Shown: piece after piece, positions 56,295 to 63,952 of the stretch
Numbering within the stretch: the stretch's first letter is position 1
Layout of the letters: each line of letters starts with the position of its first letter
Origin: Acetatifactor muris
Lineage (GTDB): Bacteria > Bacillota > Clostridia > Lachnospirales > Lachnospiraceae
Direction of reading: 5' to 3'
NCBI RefSeq assembly: GCF_024623325.1
Contig: NZ_JANJZD010000010.1
Coordinates: 116,477-180,476, forward strand
Length of the DNA stretch: 64,000 bases
Made by a program: the position numbers and the translations under genes
Notes under the pieces: model-generated
Database searches by the model: none
What the model saw: only the letters and a program-made list of their open reading frames with translations
What the model was told of the DNA's origin: nothing

Positions 56295-56387
56295 CCACCT
56301 TTCGCCCGTTCATATAATCAAAAAGCAAAGGTTGAAGCATGGTTTCCCTTGCCCCCTACGCCCCTCATATAAGCCCTATATAAAAAG

Positions 56388-56427
56388 TTTCCCCCGCAAC
56401 CTATGAAGTTATAGGCTACGGGGGAAA
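56388..56427 (-). terminator. Intrinsic terminator after the surface-protein gene
   Basis: A 17-bp stem with two G-U pairs (TTTCCCCCG paired with CGGGGGAAA, CCTAT with ATAGG), 6-nt loop, then CTTTTTATAT on the minus strand. It lies 20 bp past the stop. Confidence 0.92.
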
Positions 56428-56446
56428 GCCCCATATAAAGCCTATA

Positions 56447-58105
56447 TCAATGCCGTTTCAGCAAGCAAATCAAAATAGCAGACAAAAAGCATAAAACGAT
56501 TGCTTGATACCAAGAAATTCCGCTTTGCTGAACAAGGGAAGTATTTGCCGCCTGATCCTGTGAAGCTGTGTTCACATTGATATTCAAGGTCAAGCCTTCC
56601 AAACTTCCCGTTGCCGTTGTTCCTTCCGGGCTTTCAACTCTGATTGTTTGTTGCAGCGGTTCGCCGTTTCCAGTGTTGCCAACAGGAACAACGATTGTTT
56701 GAACCGATTCCCCGCTGCTGGAAGGCTGCTTTTCCTGCTGATAGTAATTATTCACCGTGGATGTATTGTTAGAATCGCTGGTGCTGGAATACCGGGAATT
56801 GTCGGAATTATCCGTTGTTCTGTTGTCGCTGGTTGTGGTGGTGCTTGTTGAATTGCTGGTATTATTGCCGCCATTATTCCCCGTTGAATCAGAAGGGGAT
56901 TCCGGGGCGTTCCCTGAACCGCTTACACCGGGTTTTTCTTCCGGGTTATCGGCGGGCGGCTGTTCATCCCCTTTATTTGGGGTATCATCCGGGGGTGTTT
57001 CAGGTTCGGAAGGTTTATTTTCATCTTCTGCGGGCTTGTCCGTTCCTGTTCCCGATTCATCTTTGGGCGGTTCATTCTCCCCCGGCTCTGTGGGGGGGTC
57101 CGGCTGATCCGGGTTTTCGGGGTTTTCCGGTTCGGTAGGGGTATCGGGATTGTCAGGATTTTCCGGCTCTGTGGGCTTTTCTGTTTCATCCGGGTTAGTA
57201 GGCTGTTCCGGTTGTTCGGGCTGTTCAACAAATTCTTCCAAAATCAGCTTACCGCCATTCATAAATCCAACTTGTGTTTTTTCCCAGCTTATCGGTTTTA
57301 ACCCATCACTTTTATATAAAGCTGCAAGTTCTTCTATTGATTCTGAAATATGTACGCCATTTTGGGTATCTACATAATCAGGACCACAAGCCCCCGCTGT
57401 GTTGTTATATAACTTTGTACCTGTTAAAACAGTGATACCGGAAGTATATATTCCCCCGCCATACATTCCCGCATGGTTTCTTGTTATCAAACAATCATTA
57501 AAATCAACTGCACCACAAGCTACTGCGCCGCCCTCATAGTTTGCATTTCCACCTGTAAGCGTGCAATTATCGAAAATCCCATCACGCATACTTACATGAC
57601 CGCCCCTATTGATTGATGAATTATCCTCAAAAGCACAACTATAAAATTCTGTACGCCCCATATTGGAAACCGCTGCACCTTCACCGTTACAAACGCAATT
57701 ATGAAAAACAGAATTTTTTACAACTAAATCCCGCTGTGAATAAATCATGGAATACGTAGATTCTATCCCATTACCATCAAATACTATGTTTTGAATTAAG
57801 AATGAACCTGTTCCAGTAAATGAAAGGTGTGCTTCTTCATTCATCCGAACAATAGTGATCCGTTTGTCCTCTGATCCAAGTTCTGCGCTGTCACCATAAA
57901 AGGCAATCATATCAGAAATCCCGATTGTATCACCATCATTCGCTTCTACGAACGCTTGTAAAAACTGTGATCGGCTACTTACCACGGGAAAATCAGCGGT
58001 TGTTTCTGCTCTTGCCTGATAGCCGGAACACATAACCACCACGCAAACGGCACACATAATTGTTGCCATGATCCTGAAAAATACTGTTCTTCTGCTTCTG
58101 TTCAT
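56447..58105 (-). CDS. Surface protein with right-handed beta-helix and Pro/Glu- and Ser/Thr-rich stalk
   Basis: A 552-residue secreted, membrane-anchored protein. Seen: a signal peptide (about 1-34, ending CSGYQARA), a beta-helix-like domain (about 60-250; MIYSQRDLVVKNSVFHNC, GGAVACGAVDFNDCLITRN, GGGIYTSGITVLTGTKLYNN), a long linker of PEQPEQP/PENPDNP repeats, an Asn/Ser/Thr stretch, and a C-terminal membrane helix with KRH. There is no LPXTG. The ATG at 58105 follows AGGAGG. It lies near the probable left edge of the accessory element and may be an adhesin or glycan-binding protein. Confidence 0.88.
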   Translation of the reverse strand: MNRSRRTVFFRIMATIMCAVCVVVMCSGYQARAETTADFPVVSSRSQFLQAFVEANDGDTIGISDMIAFYGDSAELGSEDKRITIVRMNEEAHLSFTGTGSFLIQNIVFDGNGIESTYSMIYSQRDLVVKNSVFHNCVCNGEGAAVSNMGRTEFYSCAFEDNSSINRGGHVSMRDGIFDNCTLTGGNANYEGGAVACGAVDFNDCLITRNHAGMYGGGIYTSGITVLTGTKLYNNTAGACGPDYVDTQNGVHISESIEELAALYKSDGLKPISWEKTQVGFMNGGKLILEEFVEQPEQPEQPTNPDETEKPTEPENPDNPDTPTEPENPENPDQPDPPTEPGENEPPKDESGTGTDKPAEDENKPSEPETPPDDTPNKGDEQPPADNPEEKPGVSGSGNAPESPSDSTGNNGGNNTSNSTSTTTTSDNRTTDNSDNSRYSSTSDSNNTSTVNNYYQQEKQPSSSGESVQTIVVPVGNTGNGEPLQQTIRVESPEGTTATGSLEGLTLNINVNTASQDQAANTSLVQQSGISWYQAIVLCFLSAILICLLKRH

Positions 58106-58155
58106 CTTCTGAACCTCCTGAAATATAAGATTTTGCCGCACAAACGGCAAGGAAT

Positions 58156-58164
58156 ATTATATCA
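58156..58164 (-). promoter_or_regulatory. Extended -10 promoter of the surface-protein gene
   Basis: TGATATAAT on the minus strand, an extended -10 with no clear -35. Transcription would start about 45 bp upstream of the start codon. Confidence 0.6.
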
Positions 58165-58250
58165 GAGGTTCATATAACGGCTATATAAGCGGAAACAGAA
58201 AGGCTTTGATGCTTTGGTTAGGGGCTTGCAATATGAAAGGGGAAAACGGA

Positions 58251-58268
58251 TTGAAAGTTAATTTTCAA
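58251..58268. repeat. 18-bp palindrome, copy 1
   Basis: TTGAAAGTTAATTTTCAA, imperfect by one base pair, directly after the stop of the AbrB-like gene. An identical copy lies at 63779-63796. Possibly a shared operator. Confidence 0.8.
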
Positions 58269-58272
58269 AACA

Positions 58273-58836
58273 TCATGCCGCCAGTTCAGCCAGCCGGGAA
58301 AAGGCAAGCACAAACCATTCAAAATCAGCTTCTTCCATTGGTGCATTACTCCAATGATTCCAATACCGCCATTGTGAAAAAATGGCATCACCCAAAAGCG
58401 GCACACTGTCAATCTGATTCACAATCCGCTTCCACGCTTCGCAATCGCCTAAATTACAGTTTGGGAAAGCTGCCTTGAAGGATTCCCCACAATCCATTTC
58501 AAAGCCTAAATCTGCAAGCCCTTCGCCAACAAAGGAAACATCTTCAAAATAGAAGTCGGGTGTGGAAGCGTGGTTTTTATACATCTGCATCCAAAGCAAG
58601 GCAAAACGCCGGATTTTCTGATTGCTTGCTAATGGGGTATGTTTTACCGGGCTGTGTTCCGGTCTGTCAATCGTGATCCTATCACCGTCAAAAGCAAGTT
58701 TTATTTCCCGCTGTTCATGGGTTAGCCCCATTCGGTCAACCCATGTTTTGGGAACAGATACTTTACAAGTATAGGCATTTCTGCTTGCATTGCCGCCAGC
58801 CTTCCCAAAAATCATATTTGCCTTTCGTGTTTCCAT
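58273..58836 (-). CDS. AbrB/SpoVT-like DNA-binding protein with extra C-terminal domain
   Basis: A 187-residue protein. The N-terminal 60 residues (GNASRNAYTCKVSVPKTWVD, then IKLAFDGDRITIDRP) have the swapped-hairpin pattern of AbrB/MazE regulators. Residues 70-187 form a Trp- and Phe-rich domain that I do not recognise (RRFALLWMQMYKN, FVGEGLADLGFEMD). The ATG at 58836 follows AAAGGAGG. Its promoter spacer holds an inverted repeat that may be its own operator. It lies between the tape-measure terminator and the surface-protein gene. Confidence 0.75.
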   Translation of the reverse strand: METRKANMIFGKAGGNASRNAYTCKVSVPKTWVDRMGLTHEQREIKLAFDGDRITIDRPEHSPVKHTPLASNQKIRRFALLWMQMYKNHASTPDFYFEDVSFVGEGLADLGFEMDCGESFKAAFPNCNLGDCEAWKRIVNQIDSVPLLGDAIFSQWRYWNHWSNAPMEEADFEWFVLAFSRLAELAA

Positions 58837-58877
58837 ACTTACACCTCCTTTGAAATGTGTTCAATTACTTTGAATTT

Positions 58878-58906
58878 ATTATATACTATTGGTAACGAAT
58901 AGTCAA
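58878..58906 (-). promoter_or_regulatory. Promoter of the AbrB-like gene with operator-like dyad
   Basis: -35 TTGACT and -10 TATAAT on the minus strand with a 17-bp spacer. ACTATT and AATAGT form an inverted repeat around CGTTACC that overlaps the -35 box and most of the spacer, which suggests repression, perhaps by the encoded protein. Confidence 0.85.
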
Positions 58907-58915
58907 GTAAAGAAA

Positions 58916-58941
58916 ATCCCCCGGATATTTCACCGGGGGAT
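58916..58941 (-). terminator. Intrinsic terminator after the tape measure gene
   Basis: A 9-bp perfect GC-rich stem (ATCCCCCGG with CCGGGGGAT), 8-nt loop and TTTTCTTT on the minus strand, 6 bp beyond the stop codon. Confidence 0.93.
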
Positions 58942-58947
58942 CATGGG

Positions 58948-61665
58948 CTAAATGTGTACGCCTTCCGCTATAATGTCAACCGCTTCATTTACTGCACCCG
59001 TCAGCCCGTCAACTACTCCATCCAAATCAACATCTTTAGAAATTTGGTTGGTTATTGGTGCTTCTATATTGATTTCAGCGGTTGTAAATCTGTTTATTGC
59101 TTCCTGTTCGGCAATGTCACGAAGATATTTCAAATCTTCTTCTGTAATATCCATTGAATCCTTGATTGCCCCGGTGTTGCCCGCTATATCACCAACATCC
59201 CCGGCAAGTCCCGCCCCGTAATTGCTCAAATCGGCGTAATCGCCCGCACCCGGTACATTGGTATCAAACAGGCTGGAAGGATCGAAATTCGCAATGCTTT
59301 CATCAATTCCTTCACCGAAGGAATACCCGGCATCCCAAGCTGCCCCGTATTCAAACCGCCCAAGTTTCAGATCATCAGCGTTCATTTTCGCCATTACTTC
59401 ATCACCCTTGCCGAAGGTTTCATCAACCCAACCGCCAAGAGAATCACGCCAACCCTGAACACTTCCCGCAAGGTTTGAACCGAAAATTGCATCAATAGCC
59501 GAAGCCAACGCTTGAAGAATTCCAAGCACGGTATCAGCCAAATCAAAGAACAAGCGGCAAACTGCACCGATAGGATCGGTGAACACATTGCCGATAAAGT
59601 TTGCCACGGTTGCCACAAGGTTATAGATAAGCACGAATACATCCACAACCAAATTCCAAAGGGCAACAAAGATATTGCCGATAAAGGCAAGGGCAACCAT
59701 GAACGCCCCGCAAATAATACCCGTTGCGGAAACGGAAGTTCCGGCAAATTTATTCACCGCCGCCACCGCCGCATAGAATAGGGCTATCAGGGCGATTATA
59801 AGAATAATGATCCACACGATAGGGCAAGCATATAACGCCGCATTAAACCCGTATTGTGCCGCTGTAGCTGCGAAAGTTGCCCCTGCCTCCATTGCAAGTG
59901 AAGCCGCATGAACTTTTTCCATAAAAGCCTTTACTGCTGTGATTGCCGTTGAAATTCCAGTAATAGTGTTGTATAGAAGCATTGCCCCGTAATACAACCC
60001 TAAAGCCGTAACAATCCCCATAATGATAGGTTCAATAATCGACCAGTTTTCAGCAACAAATCCGCCTACCGCTGCGATAAGGTCAAAGATTTCAAGAACA
60101 ATTCCCGCCACCATTGATAGGGCTTCAATCGCATTGTTCACAAAGCCCTGAAACGCTTCACTATTGGCAATTTCATTCATTCTTTGAAGAACGGGCTGAA
60201 ATGCCATCAAAGCGGTATTCTGAAAAGAAGTCCAAATTTGCGAAAAGGTTTTCGGCATCTGTTCAAACTTTGCATTGGTATCATCAGCCGCCGCAAACAT
60301 AGCCGCCTTTACAATGTCAGCGGTAATTTGCCCTTCCGCTGCCATATCCTTTAATTGCCCCTTTGGAACTTCCATATAATCAGCAATCGCCTGAATGATA
60401 TTCGGGGCTTGCTCCAAAATGCTGTTGTATTCCTCGCCACGAAGAACGCCTGAACCCATTGCTTGTGTAAGCTGCAACATAGCGGCATCAATGCCCGCCG
60501 CTTCCGTTCCGGCAATGGTAAACTGTTTGTTCACCTGTTCCATGAAGGCAATGATTTCTTCCGAACTGCTGAACGCATCACCCGCCATAAGTCCAAGTTT
60601 GGAAACGGCATCAGCGGTTGCCTGATAGCTGCCCCTTGACCGTTCCGCTGAAAGATAAATCATGTTCTGCAAGTCCTGTGTGGTTTGCAGCCCGTCATTC
60701 ATCAAATTCAAGCGGGCGGTTGTAGAAGTAAGCTGATCCGATAAGTTCAACGCCGCTGAAAGGGTTTGAATTGTAGCGTATGCCGCAACTGCACCCTTGA
60801 TTGTCTGCATTAGTTCATTGGCTTCATTCGTGCCTTCTTCAATTTCACGGTTGAACCGCCCTTGTTCGTCAACATTATCACGGATATATCTTTCAGTATT
60901 GCCTATTGTCTGCGACAACCGCAAATAGGCTTCATTTGCCGCCTGAACATCCATGTTATCAACAGCACGGTTCAAATTCTGCTGTTCTTGAACTGCCTGA
61001 TCTAACTGCCCCCGCAACTGTTCCAATTCCGCATTTGCGGTATCTGTACCCATATTCAGGGGGTTGCTTTCGATTGTCTGAATACGCTGCTGAATCGCTT
61101 GCAAGCGGCTTTGCATATTGGATAAATCTGTAAAGCCACCGGGCGGCAAGAAATCCATATCCGCCGCTGTCTGCACAATCCGTTCCTGTGTTTGGTTCAA
61201 AGTGTTCAACATATTGTTTGCACTTTGAACTTCCTGTTCAAACCGTTCCACCCCGGAATTTGTGAAAACTTCCAAGCTGTCAGATTGCCAATGAACCGGA
61301 ACTTCCACGGGTTCGGGCTGTTCCGGTTCAATCGGCACATCAACAGGGGGCGGCTGCTCCACCAAAGGATCAGGCACATCCGGCTGCACGGGAAGCACAA
61401 CCGGGGCTGAACTCTGCGGGGCGGTAGGTGTTTGTGTTTCAGGGGTTTCAATCCCTTGCATAGCTGCATCCAACTGTTGAACTGCAATAGTAGCCTGATT
61501 GATTGAATCCCGTGCCGCTTCAATGGAAGCTATGTCAACGGGGCTGTTCATTGTTTGGTGCAAATCTTCCATAGCGGAAAGCCCCAAATTTACGGAATTG
61601 ATAACCTGATACAAAACGCTTGTGAAGTTATCAGTTAATTCAATCGCTGTTCTGATAGTAGCCAA
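58948..61665 (-). CDS. Phage-type tail tape measure protein
   Basis: A 905-residue protein. Seen: ATIRTAIELTDNFTSVLYQV at the start, a Pro/Glu-rich segment (residues 80-125, PIEPEQPEPVEVPVHW), a long coiled coil (about 130-290), a conserved tape-measure block (NLSDQLTSTTARLNLMNDGL, AMGSGVLRGEEYNSILEQ), then several hydrophobic helices (about 515-740) and a tail of acidic low-complexity sequence. The TTG at 61665 is preferred over GTG at 61674 because GGTAGGTGAAAA is placed as for the next gene up. No other tail or head gene is visible in the window. Confidence 0.85.
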   Translation of the reverse strand: MATIRTAIELTDNFTSVLYQVINSVNLGLSAMEDLHQTMNSPVDIASIEAARDSINQATIAVQQLDAAMQGIETPETQTPTAPQSSAPVVLPVQPDVPDPLVEQPPPVDVPIEPEQPEPVEVPVHWQSDSLEVFTNSGVERFEQEVQSANNMLNTLNQTQERIVQTAADMDFLPPGGFTDLSNMQSRLQAIQQRIQTIESNPLNMGTDTANAELEQLRGQLDQAVQEQQNLNRAVDNMDVQAANEAYLRLSQTIGNTERYIRDNVDEQGRFNREIEEGTNEANELMQTIKGAVAAYATIQTLSAALNLSDQLTSTTARLNLMNDGLQTTQDLQNMIYLSAERSRGSYQATADAVSKLGLMAGDAFSSSEEIIAFMEQVNKQFTIAGTEAAGIDAAMLQLTQAMGSGVLRGEEYNSILEQAPNIIQAIADYMEVPKGQLKDMAAEGQITADIVKAAMFAAADDTNAKFEQMPKTFSQIWTSFQNTALMAFQPVLQRMNEIANSEAFQGFVNNAIEALSMVAGIVLEIFDLIAAVGGFVAENWSIIEPIIMGIVTALGLYYGAMLLYNTITGISTAITAVKAFMEKVHAASLAMEAGATFAATAAQYGFNAALYACPIVWIIILIIALIALFYAAVAAVNKFAGTSVSATGIICGAFMVALAFIGNIFVALWNLVVDVFVLIYNLVATVANFIGNVFTDPIGAVCRLFFDLADTVLGILQALASAIDAIFGSNLAGSVQGWRDSLGGWVDETFGKGDEVMAKMNADDLKLGRFEYGAAWDAGYSFGEGIDESIANFDPSSLFDTNVPGAGDYADLSNYGAGLAGDVGDIAGNTGAIKDSMDITEEDLKYLRDIAEQEAINRFTTAEINIEAPITNQISKDVDLDGVVDGLTGAVNEAVDIIAEGVHI

Positions 61666-62071
61666 TTTTTTCACCTACCTTCTGTAACAATTTTTTAATC
61701 CTGCTTTTCAATGTTAGGCGGGGGAAGCGGTTCAGATAATCCGCCCGAACACGCCGCCTTTCAATTTCCCATTCCATAACATTGAAATATAGTTTTTCAT
61801 AATCATCAAGCACCGCCTTATGATTCAACTTGTGGCAAAGCTGCAATTCTTCATCCGTATGCAGCATAATTTTAGGTACAAGCTGTTTCAATATCGGGTA
61901 AAACTCTGATTCTTTTTTCAGGATCATAATACCGTCATTTGTCAGGGAAGCATATTTGTTTACGCTTTCCAGCCCCGGAACAGGCGATAATTCCCGAATC
62001 CATCCGGCTTTTATGTAGCCACTGTTTACCGCCCACAATTCCGGCGTAATAACTTCAATATTGGGATTCAA
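61640..62071 (-). CDS. Hypothetical protein, tape-measure cassette
   Basis: A 143-residue protein with no recognised family. It is mixed alpha/beta with a basic C-terminal helix (LTLKSRIKKLLQKVGEK) and contains LWAVNSGYIKAGWIRELSP near the start. The TTG at 62071 overlaps the TGA of the preceding gene (TTGA), and GGTAGGTGAAAA lies upstream. It overlaps the tape measure start by 26 bp. Its position suggests a partner of the tape measure, perhaps analogous to a chaperone; not established. Confidence 0.75.
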   Translation of the reverse strand: MNPNIEVITPELWAVNSGYIKAGWIRELSPVPGLESVNKYASLTNDGIMILKKESEFYPILKQLVPKIMLHTDEELQLCHKLNHKAVLDDYEKLYFNVMEWEIERRRVRADYLNRFPRLTLKSRIKKLLQKVGEKIGYYQNSD

Positions 62072-62349
62072 GTCTTTTCACCTACCTTTTCAATCTCTGC
62101 CTTTGTTTCATCCAGCAAAGAAATATAAGGCTGCAAGAGGGCTTTATACTTCCCCGGATTATGAACACACTGTTTGAATCGCTCCTGCTGATTTGTCATT
62201 TTTTGAAGTGAACTTTTCAATTTCTGCAAAATTGGCGTAAACTGTTCAATTTGCTTTCGGTTAGCTTTTTCAGCCATACCCAAAAGCAAACTGATCTGCC
62301 TGTTGTATTCCTGCGTAACCTTCAAAAACTGTTCCTGATGCTTATACAT
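62068..62349 (-). CDS. Coiled-coil hypothetical protein, tape-measure cassette
   Basis: A 93-residue protein that is almost wholly helical and Lys/Gln/Glu-rich (KHQEQFLKVTQEYNRQISLL, LKSSLQKMTNQQERFKQ), consistent with a coiled coil. The ATG at 62349 follows AAAGGGGAG. It begins 16 bp after the sigma-factor stop and ends in a 4-bp overlap with the next gene. Function unknown. Confidence 0.72.
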   Translation of the reverse strand: MYKHQEQFLKVTQEYNRQISLLLGMAEKANRKQIEQFTPILQKLKSSLQKMTNQQERFKQCVHNPGKYKALLQPYISLLDETKAEIEKVGEKT

Positions 62350-62365
62350 TTCAACTCCCCTTTCT

Positions 62366-63340
62366 TTACTGTGAAGCAAGGTTTAGAACCTTTGAAAATA
62401 GTTCATCCATATTCAAAGCAGTTAGAATTTCTGTTTTCTGTTGCTTGATTCTCTGCTGCATTGCCTTGATTCTTGCTTCTCCTTCTATATGCTTGATAGC
62501 TGCGTTTTCAACGGAAGAACCGCCATTCTTGAAAGCCTGATACCCTGTTCCCCGGTAAGCGTTCATATAACCGTATATTTCGGCTATATCGCTGATTTCA
62601 CGCTTGCTTTGTAGAATGTATAGGGCTTTCTTTTCTATTTGCCTGATACGCTGATGTGAAAGATTCAACCGCTTGCCGACTTCTTCCAAAGTAGCCGATT
62701 CTTTATACCGCCCAACAATCACTTTTGCTTGCCGTTCTTCCAGTTCATCAACAATCTTCCAAATCAGGCTTTCCGCTTGTTCTTTTGCAACATCATCAAC
62801 AACCCGTTCTTCCATATCCAGCGGATCGGCAAGGGATTCTTCCACGGTCATATTATCCGCACCGGGTACAAAATCGCTTGTGCTGATACATTCCGTTTCA
62901 CGCATTGCCTTCCGTAAATCTTTAAGCTGCTGTTCAGACAATTCCAAATCCCGGCATATTTCAAAATCAGACGGTTCAACACCTTGCTTTGCCTGTTCAG
63001 AAATATATTTCTTATACTTTGAAATTCGTTGAACCAAATGAACCGGAATTCTTTTGGTATGCCCGTTGTTGTCGATATAACGGCGAAACGCCTTTTGCAG
63101 CCGGAAGGGAAGATAAGTAAGGAACTTTGTTTCTTTATCGGGCTTGTAATGCTTCACGGCTTCATGTAGTCCAAAATAGGCTTCCTGCATTAAATCATCC
63201 ATATCAGCATAAGCGGCATATTTCTTTGCCTGCTGGTAAATGAAAGAACGGTTCTGCAAATAAAGCTGTTCCATATTTTCAGTTGGCTTGATCCCGGCTT
63301 GTATTTGTTCAACCAATTCTTCATTTTCCATTTTCTTCAT
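62366..63340 (-). CDS. Sigma-70-family RNA polymerase sigma factor
   Basis: A 324-residue sigma factor. Seen: region 2 (YAAYADMDDLMQEAYFGLHE, KFLTYLPFRLQKAFRRYI), a region 3-like segment with ICRDLELSEQQLKDL, and region 4 with RYKESATLEEVGKRLNLSH and QRIRQIEKKALYIL. About 90 further residues follow region 4. The start overlaps the previous gene by 20 bp; an ATG three codons in is also possible. It is probably dedicated to the element, and lies upstream of the tape measure gene in one run. Confidence 0.92.
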   Translation of the reverse strand: MKKMENEELVEQIQAGIKPTENMEQLYLQNRSFIYQQAKKYAAYADMDDLMQEAYFGLHEAVKHYKPDKETKFLTYLPFRLQKAFRRYIDNNGHTKRIPVHLVQRISKYKKYISEQAKQGVEPSDFEICRDLELSEQQLKDLRKAMRETECISTSDFVPGADNMTVEESLADPLDMEERVVDDVAKEQAESLIWKIVDELEERQAKVIVGRYKESATLEEVGKRLNLSHQRIRQIEKKALYILQSKREISDIAEIYGYMNAYRGTGYQAFKNGGSSVENAAIKHIEGEARIKAMQQRIKQQKTEILTALNMDELFSKVLNLASQ

Positions 63341-63518
63341 ACCGCCTTTTCAGATCGTCATAATATGCCTTTGAAATGGAGAAACAAGCAATCATTTTAT
63401 CAATGCTCTGTTGACTGATCCCGATTTCTTTAGCAGCGATAATATTTCCAGCCTGTTCCCGAAGGCGTTTTTCTTCTTGAAGAATCAGTGTTTCAGAAAT
63501 GGGTATTGGTTTTCTCAT
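63321..63518 (-). CDS. Small hypothetical protein before the sigma factor
   Basis: A 65-residue protein beginning MRKPIPISETLILQEEKRLR with a helix-turn-helix-like stretch (KEIGISQQSIDKMIACFSIS). It overlaps the sigma gene by 20 bp and follows the next small gene by 30 bp. The ATG at 63518 follows AAAGGAG. Possibly a DNA-binding regulator; the family was not recognised. Confidence 0.72.
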   Translation of the reverse strand: MRKPIPISETLILQEEKRLREQAGNIIAAKEIGISQQSIDKMIACFSISKAYYDDLKRRYEENGK

Positions 63519-63548
63519 GCTCCGAATCTCCTTTCCACTGAAATTGGA

Positions 63549-63758
63549 TTATTCATTTTCGTTTATAATCCGTTCTAATTCAGCAATCTTCTTTTCCTGT
63601 TCATCCGTGCGTATGCTGCTTAAAATAGCGTTACAGGCAAGAATAAAGCTGTTTGCAATCTTTGTATCAAGTTCACCTTTGTAAACCATATTTGCCACTT
63701 TAGCAAGGGCTTTTCTGATATTGTCCGAGGTATCAAGTTTTAAGTTTCGCCTTGCCAT
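63549..63758 (-). CDS. Small hypothetical protein, first of the cassette
   Basis: A 69-residue, mostly helical protein (MARRNLKLDTSDNIRKALAK at the start, EQEKKIAELERIINENE at the end), the kind often found in phage and conjugative-element modules and with a DNA-binding look. The ATG at 63758 follows AGAAGGTG. It is the first gene of the sigma-tape measure run; an 18-bp palindrome lies 20 bp upstream of its start. Confidence 0.7.
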   Translation of the reverse strand: MARRNLKLDTSDNIRKALAKVANMVYKGELDTKIANSFILACNAILSSIRTDEQEKKIAELERIINENE

Positions 63759-63778
63759 ATAATCACCTTCTTTCACTT

Positions 63779-63796
63779 TTGAAAGTTAATTTTCAA
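63779..63796. repeat. 18-bp palindrome, copy 2
   Basis: TTGAAAGTTAATTTTCAA, identical to 58251-58268, in the leader of the first cassette gene and directly after the stop of the fragment below. Confidence 0.8.
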
Positions 63797-63895
63797 TTAT
63801 TCAAGAATATTTTCAATGAATATAAAAACATCTTTATTATTGGGGTATTGTTCCGCTAACTCGTTCAAAGCCTGTAAACGGTAGATAGTGAGTAC
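63797..63895 (-). pseudogene. Truncated gene end
   Basis: A 32-codon open frame with a normal stop encodes IYRLQALNELAEQYPNNKDV then FIFIENILE. It follows a TAG and lacks a start codon with a ribosome site, although a TTG occurs within it. Composition looks protein-like. It may be the 3' remnant of a gene lost upstream. Confidence 0.4.
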
Positions 63896-63908
63896 CTATA
63901 CAAAACAA

Positions 63909-63941
63909 GAGCAAACCTGTATGATAGAAACAGATTTGCTC
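63909..63941 (-). terminator. Intrinsic terminator upstream of the cassette
   Basis: A 12-bp stem with one G-U pair (GAGCAAATCTGT and ACAGGTTTGCTC), 9-nt loop and TTGTTTTG on the minus strand. It ends a gene that lies mostly beyond the right edge. Confidence 0.85.
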
Positions 63942-63952
63942 CAGTCTTTATT

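Noticed and set aside
55769..56372. Several overlapping ORFs of 97-179 codons on both strands across the 72-bp repeat
   Set aside because: They are open because the repeat unit is a multiple of three and lacks stops in every frame. No frame has a good ribosome site or known domain.
56447..58105. Sortase-anchored surface protein
   Set aside because: No LPXTG-like motif precedes the C-terminal membrane helix.
58948..63758. Complete prophage
   Set aside because: No terminase, portal, capsid, tail tube or lysis gene is visible; only a tape measure and a sigma factor are phage-like.
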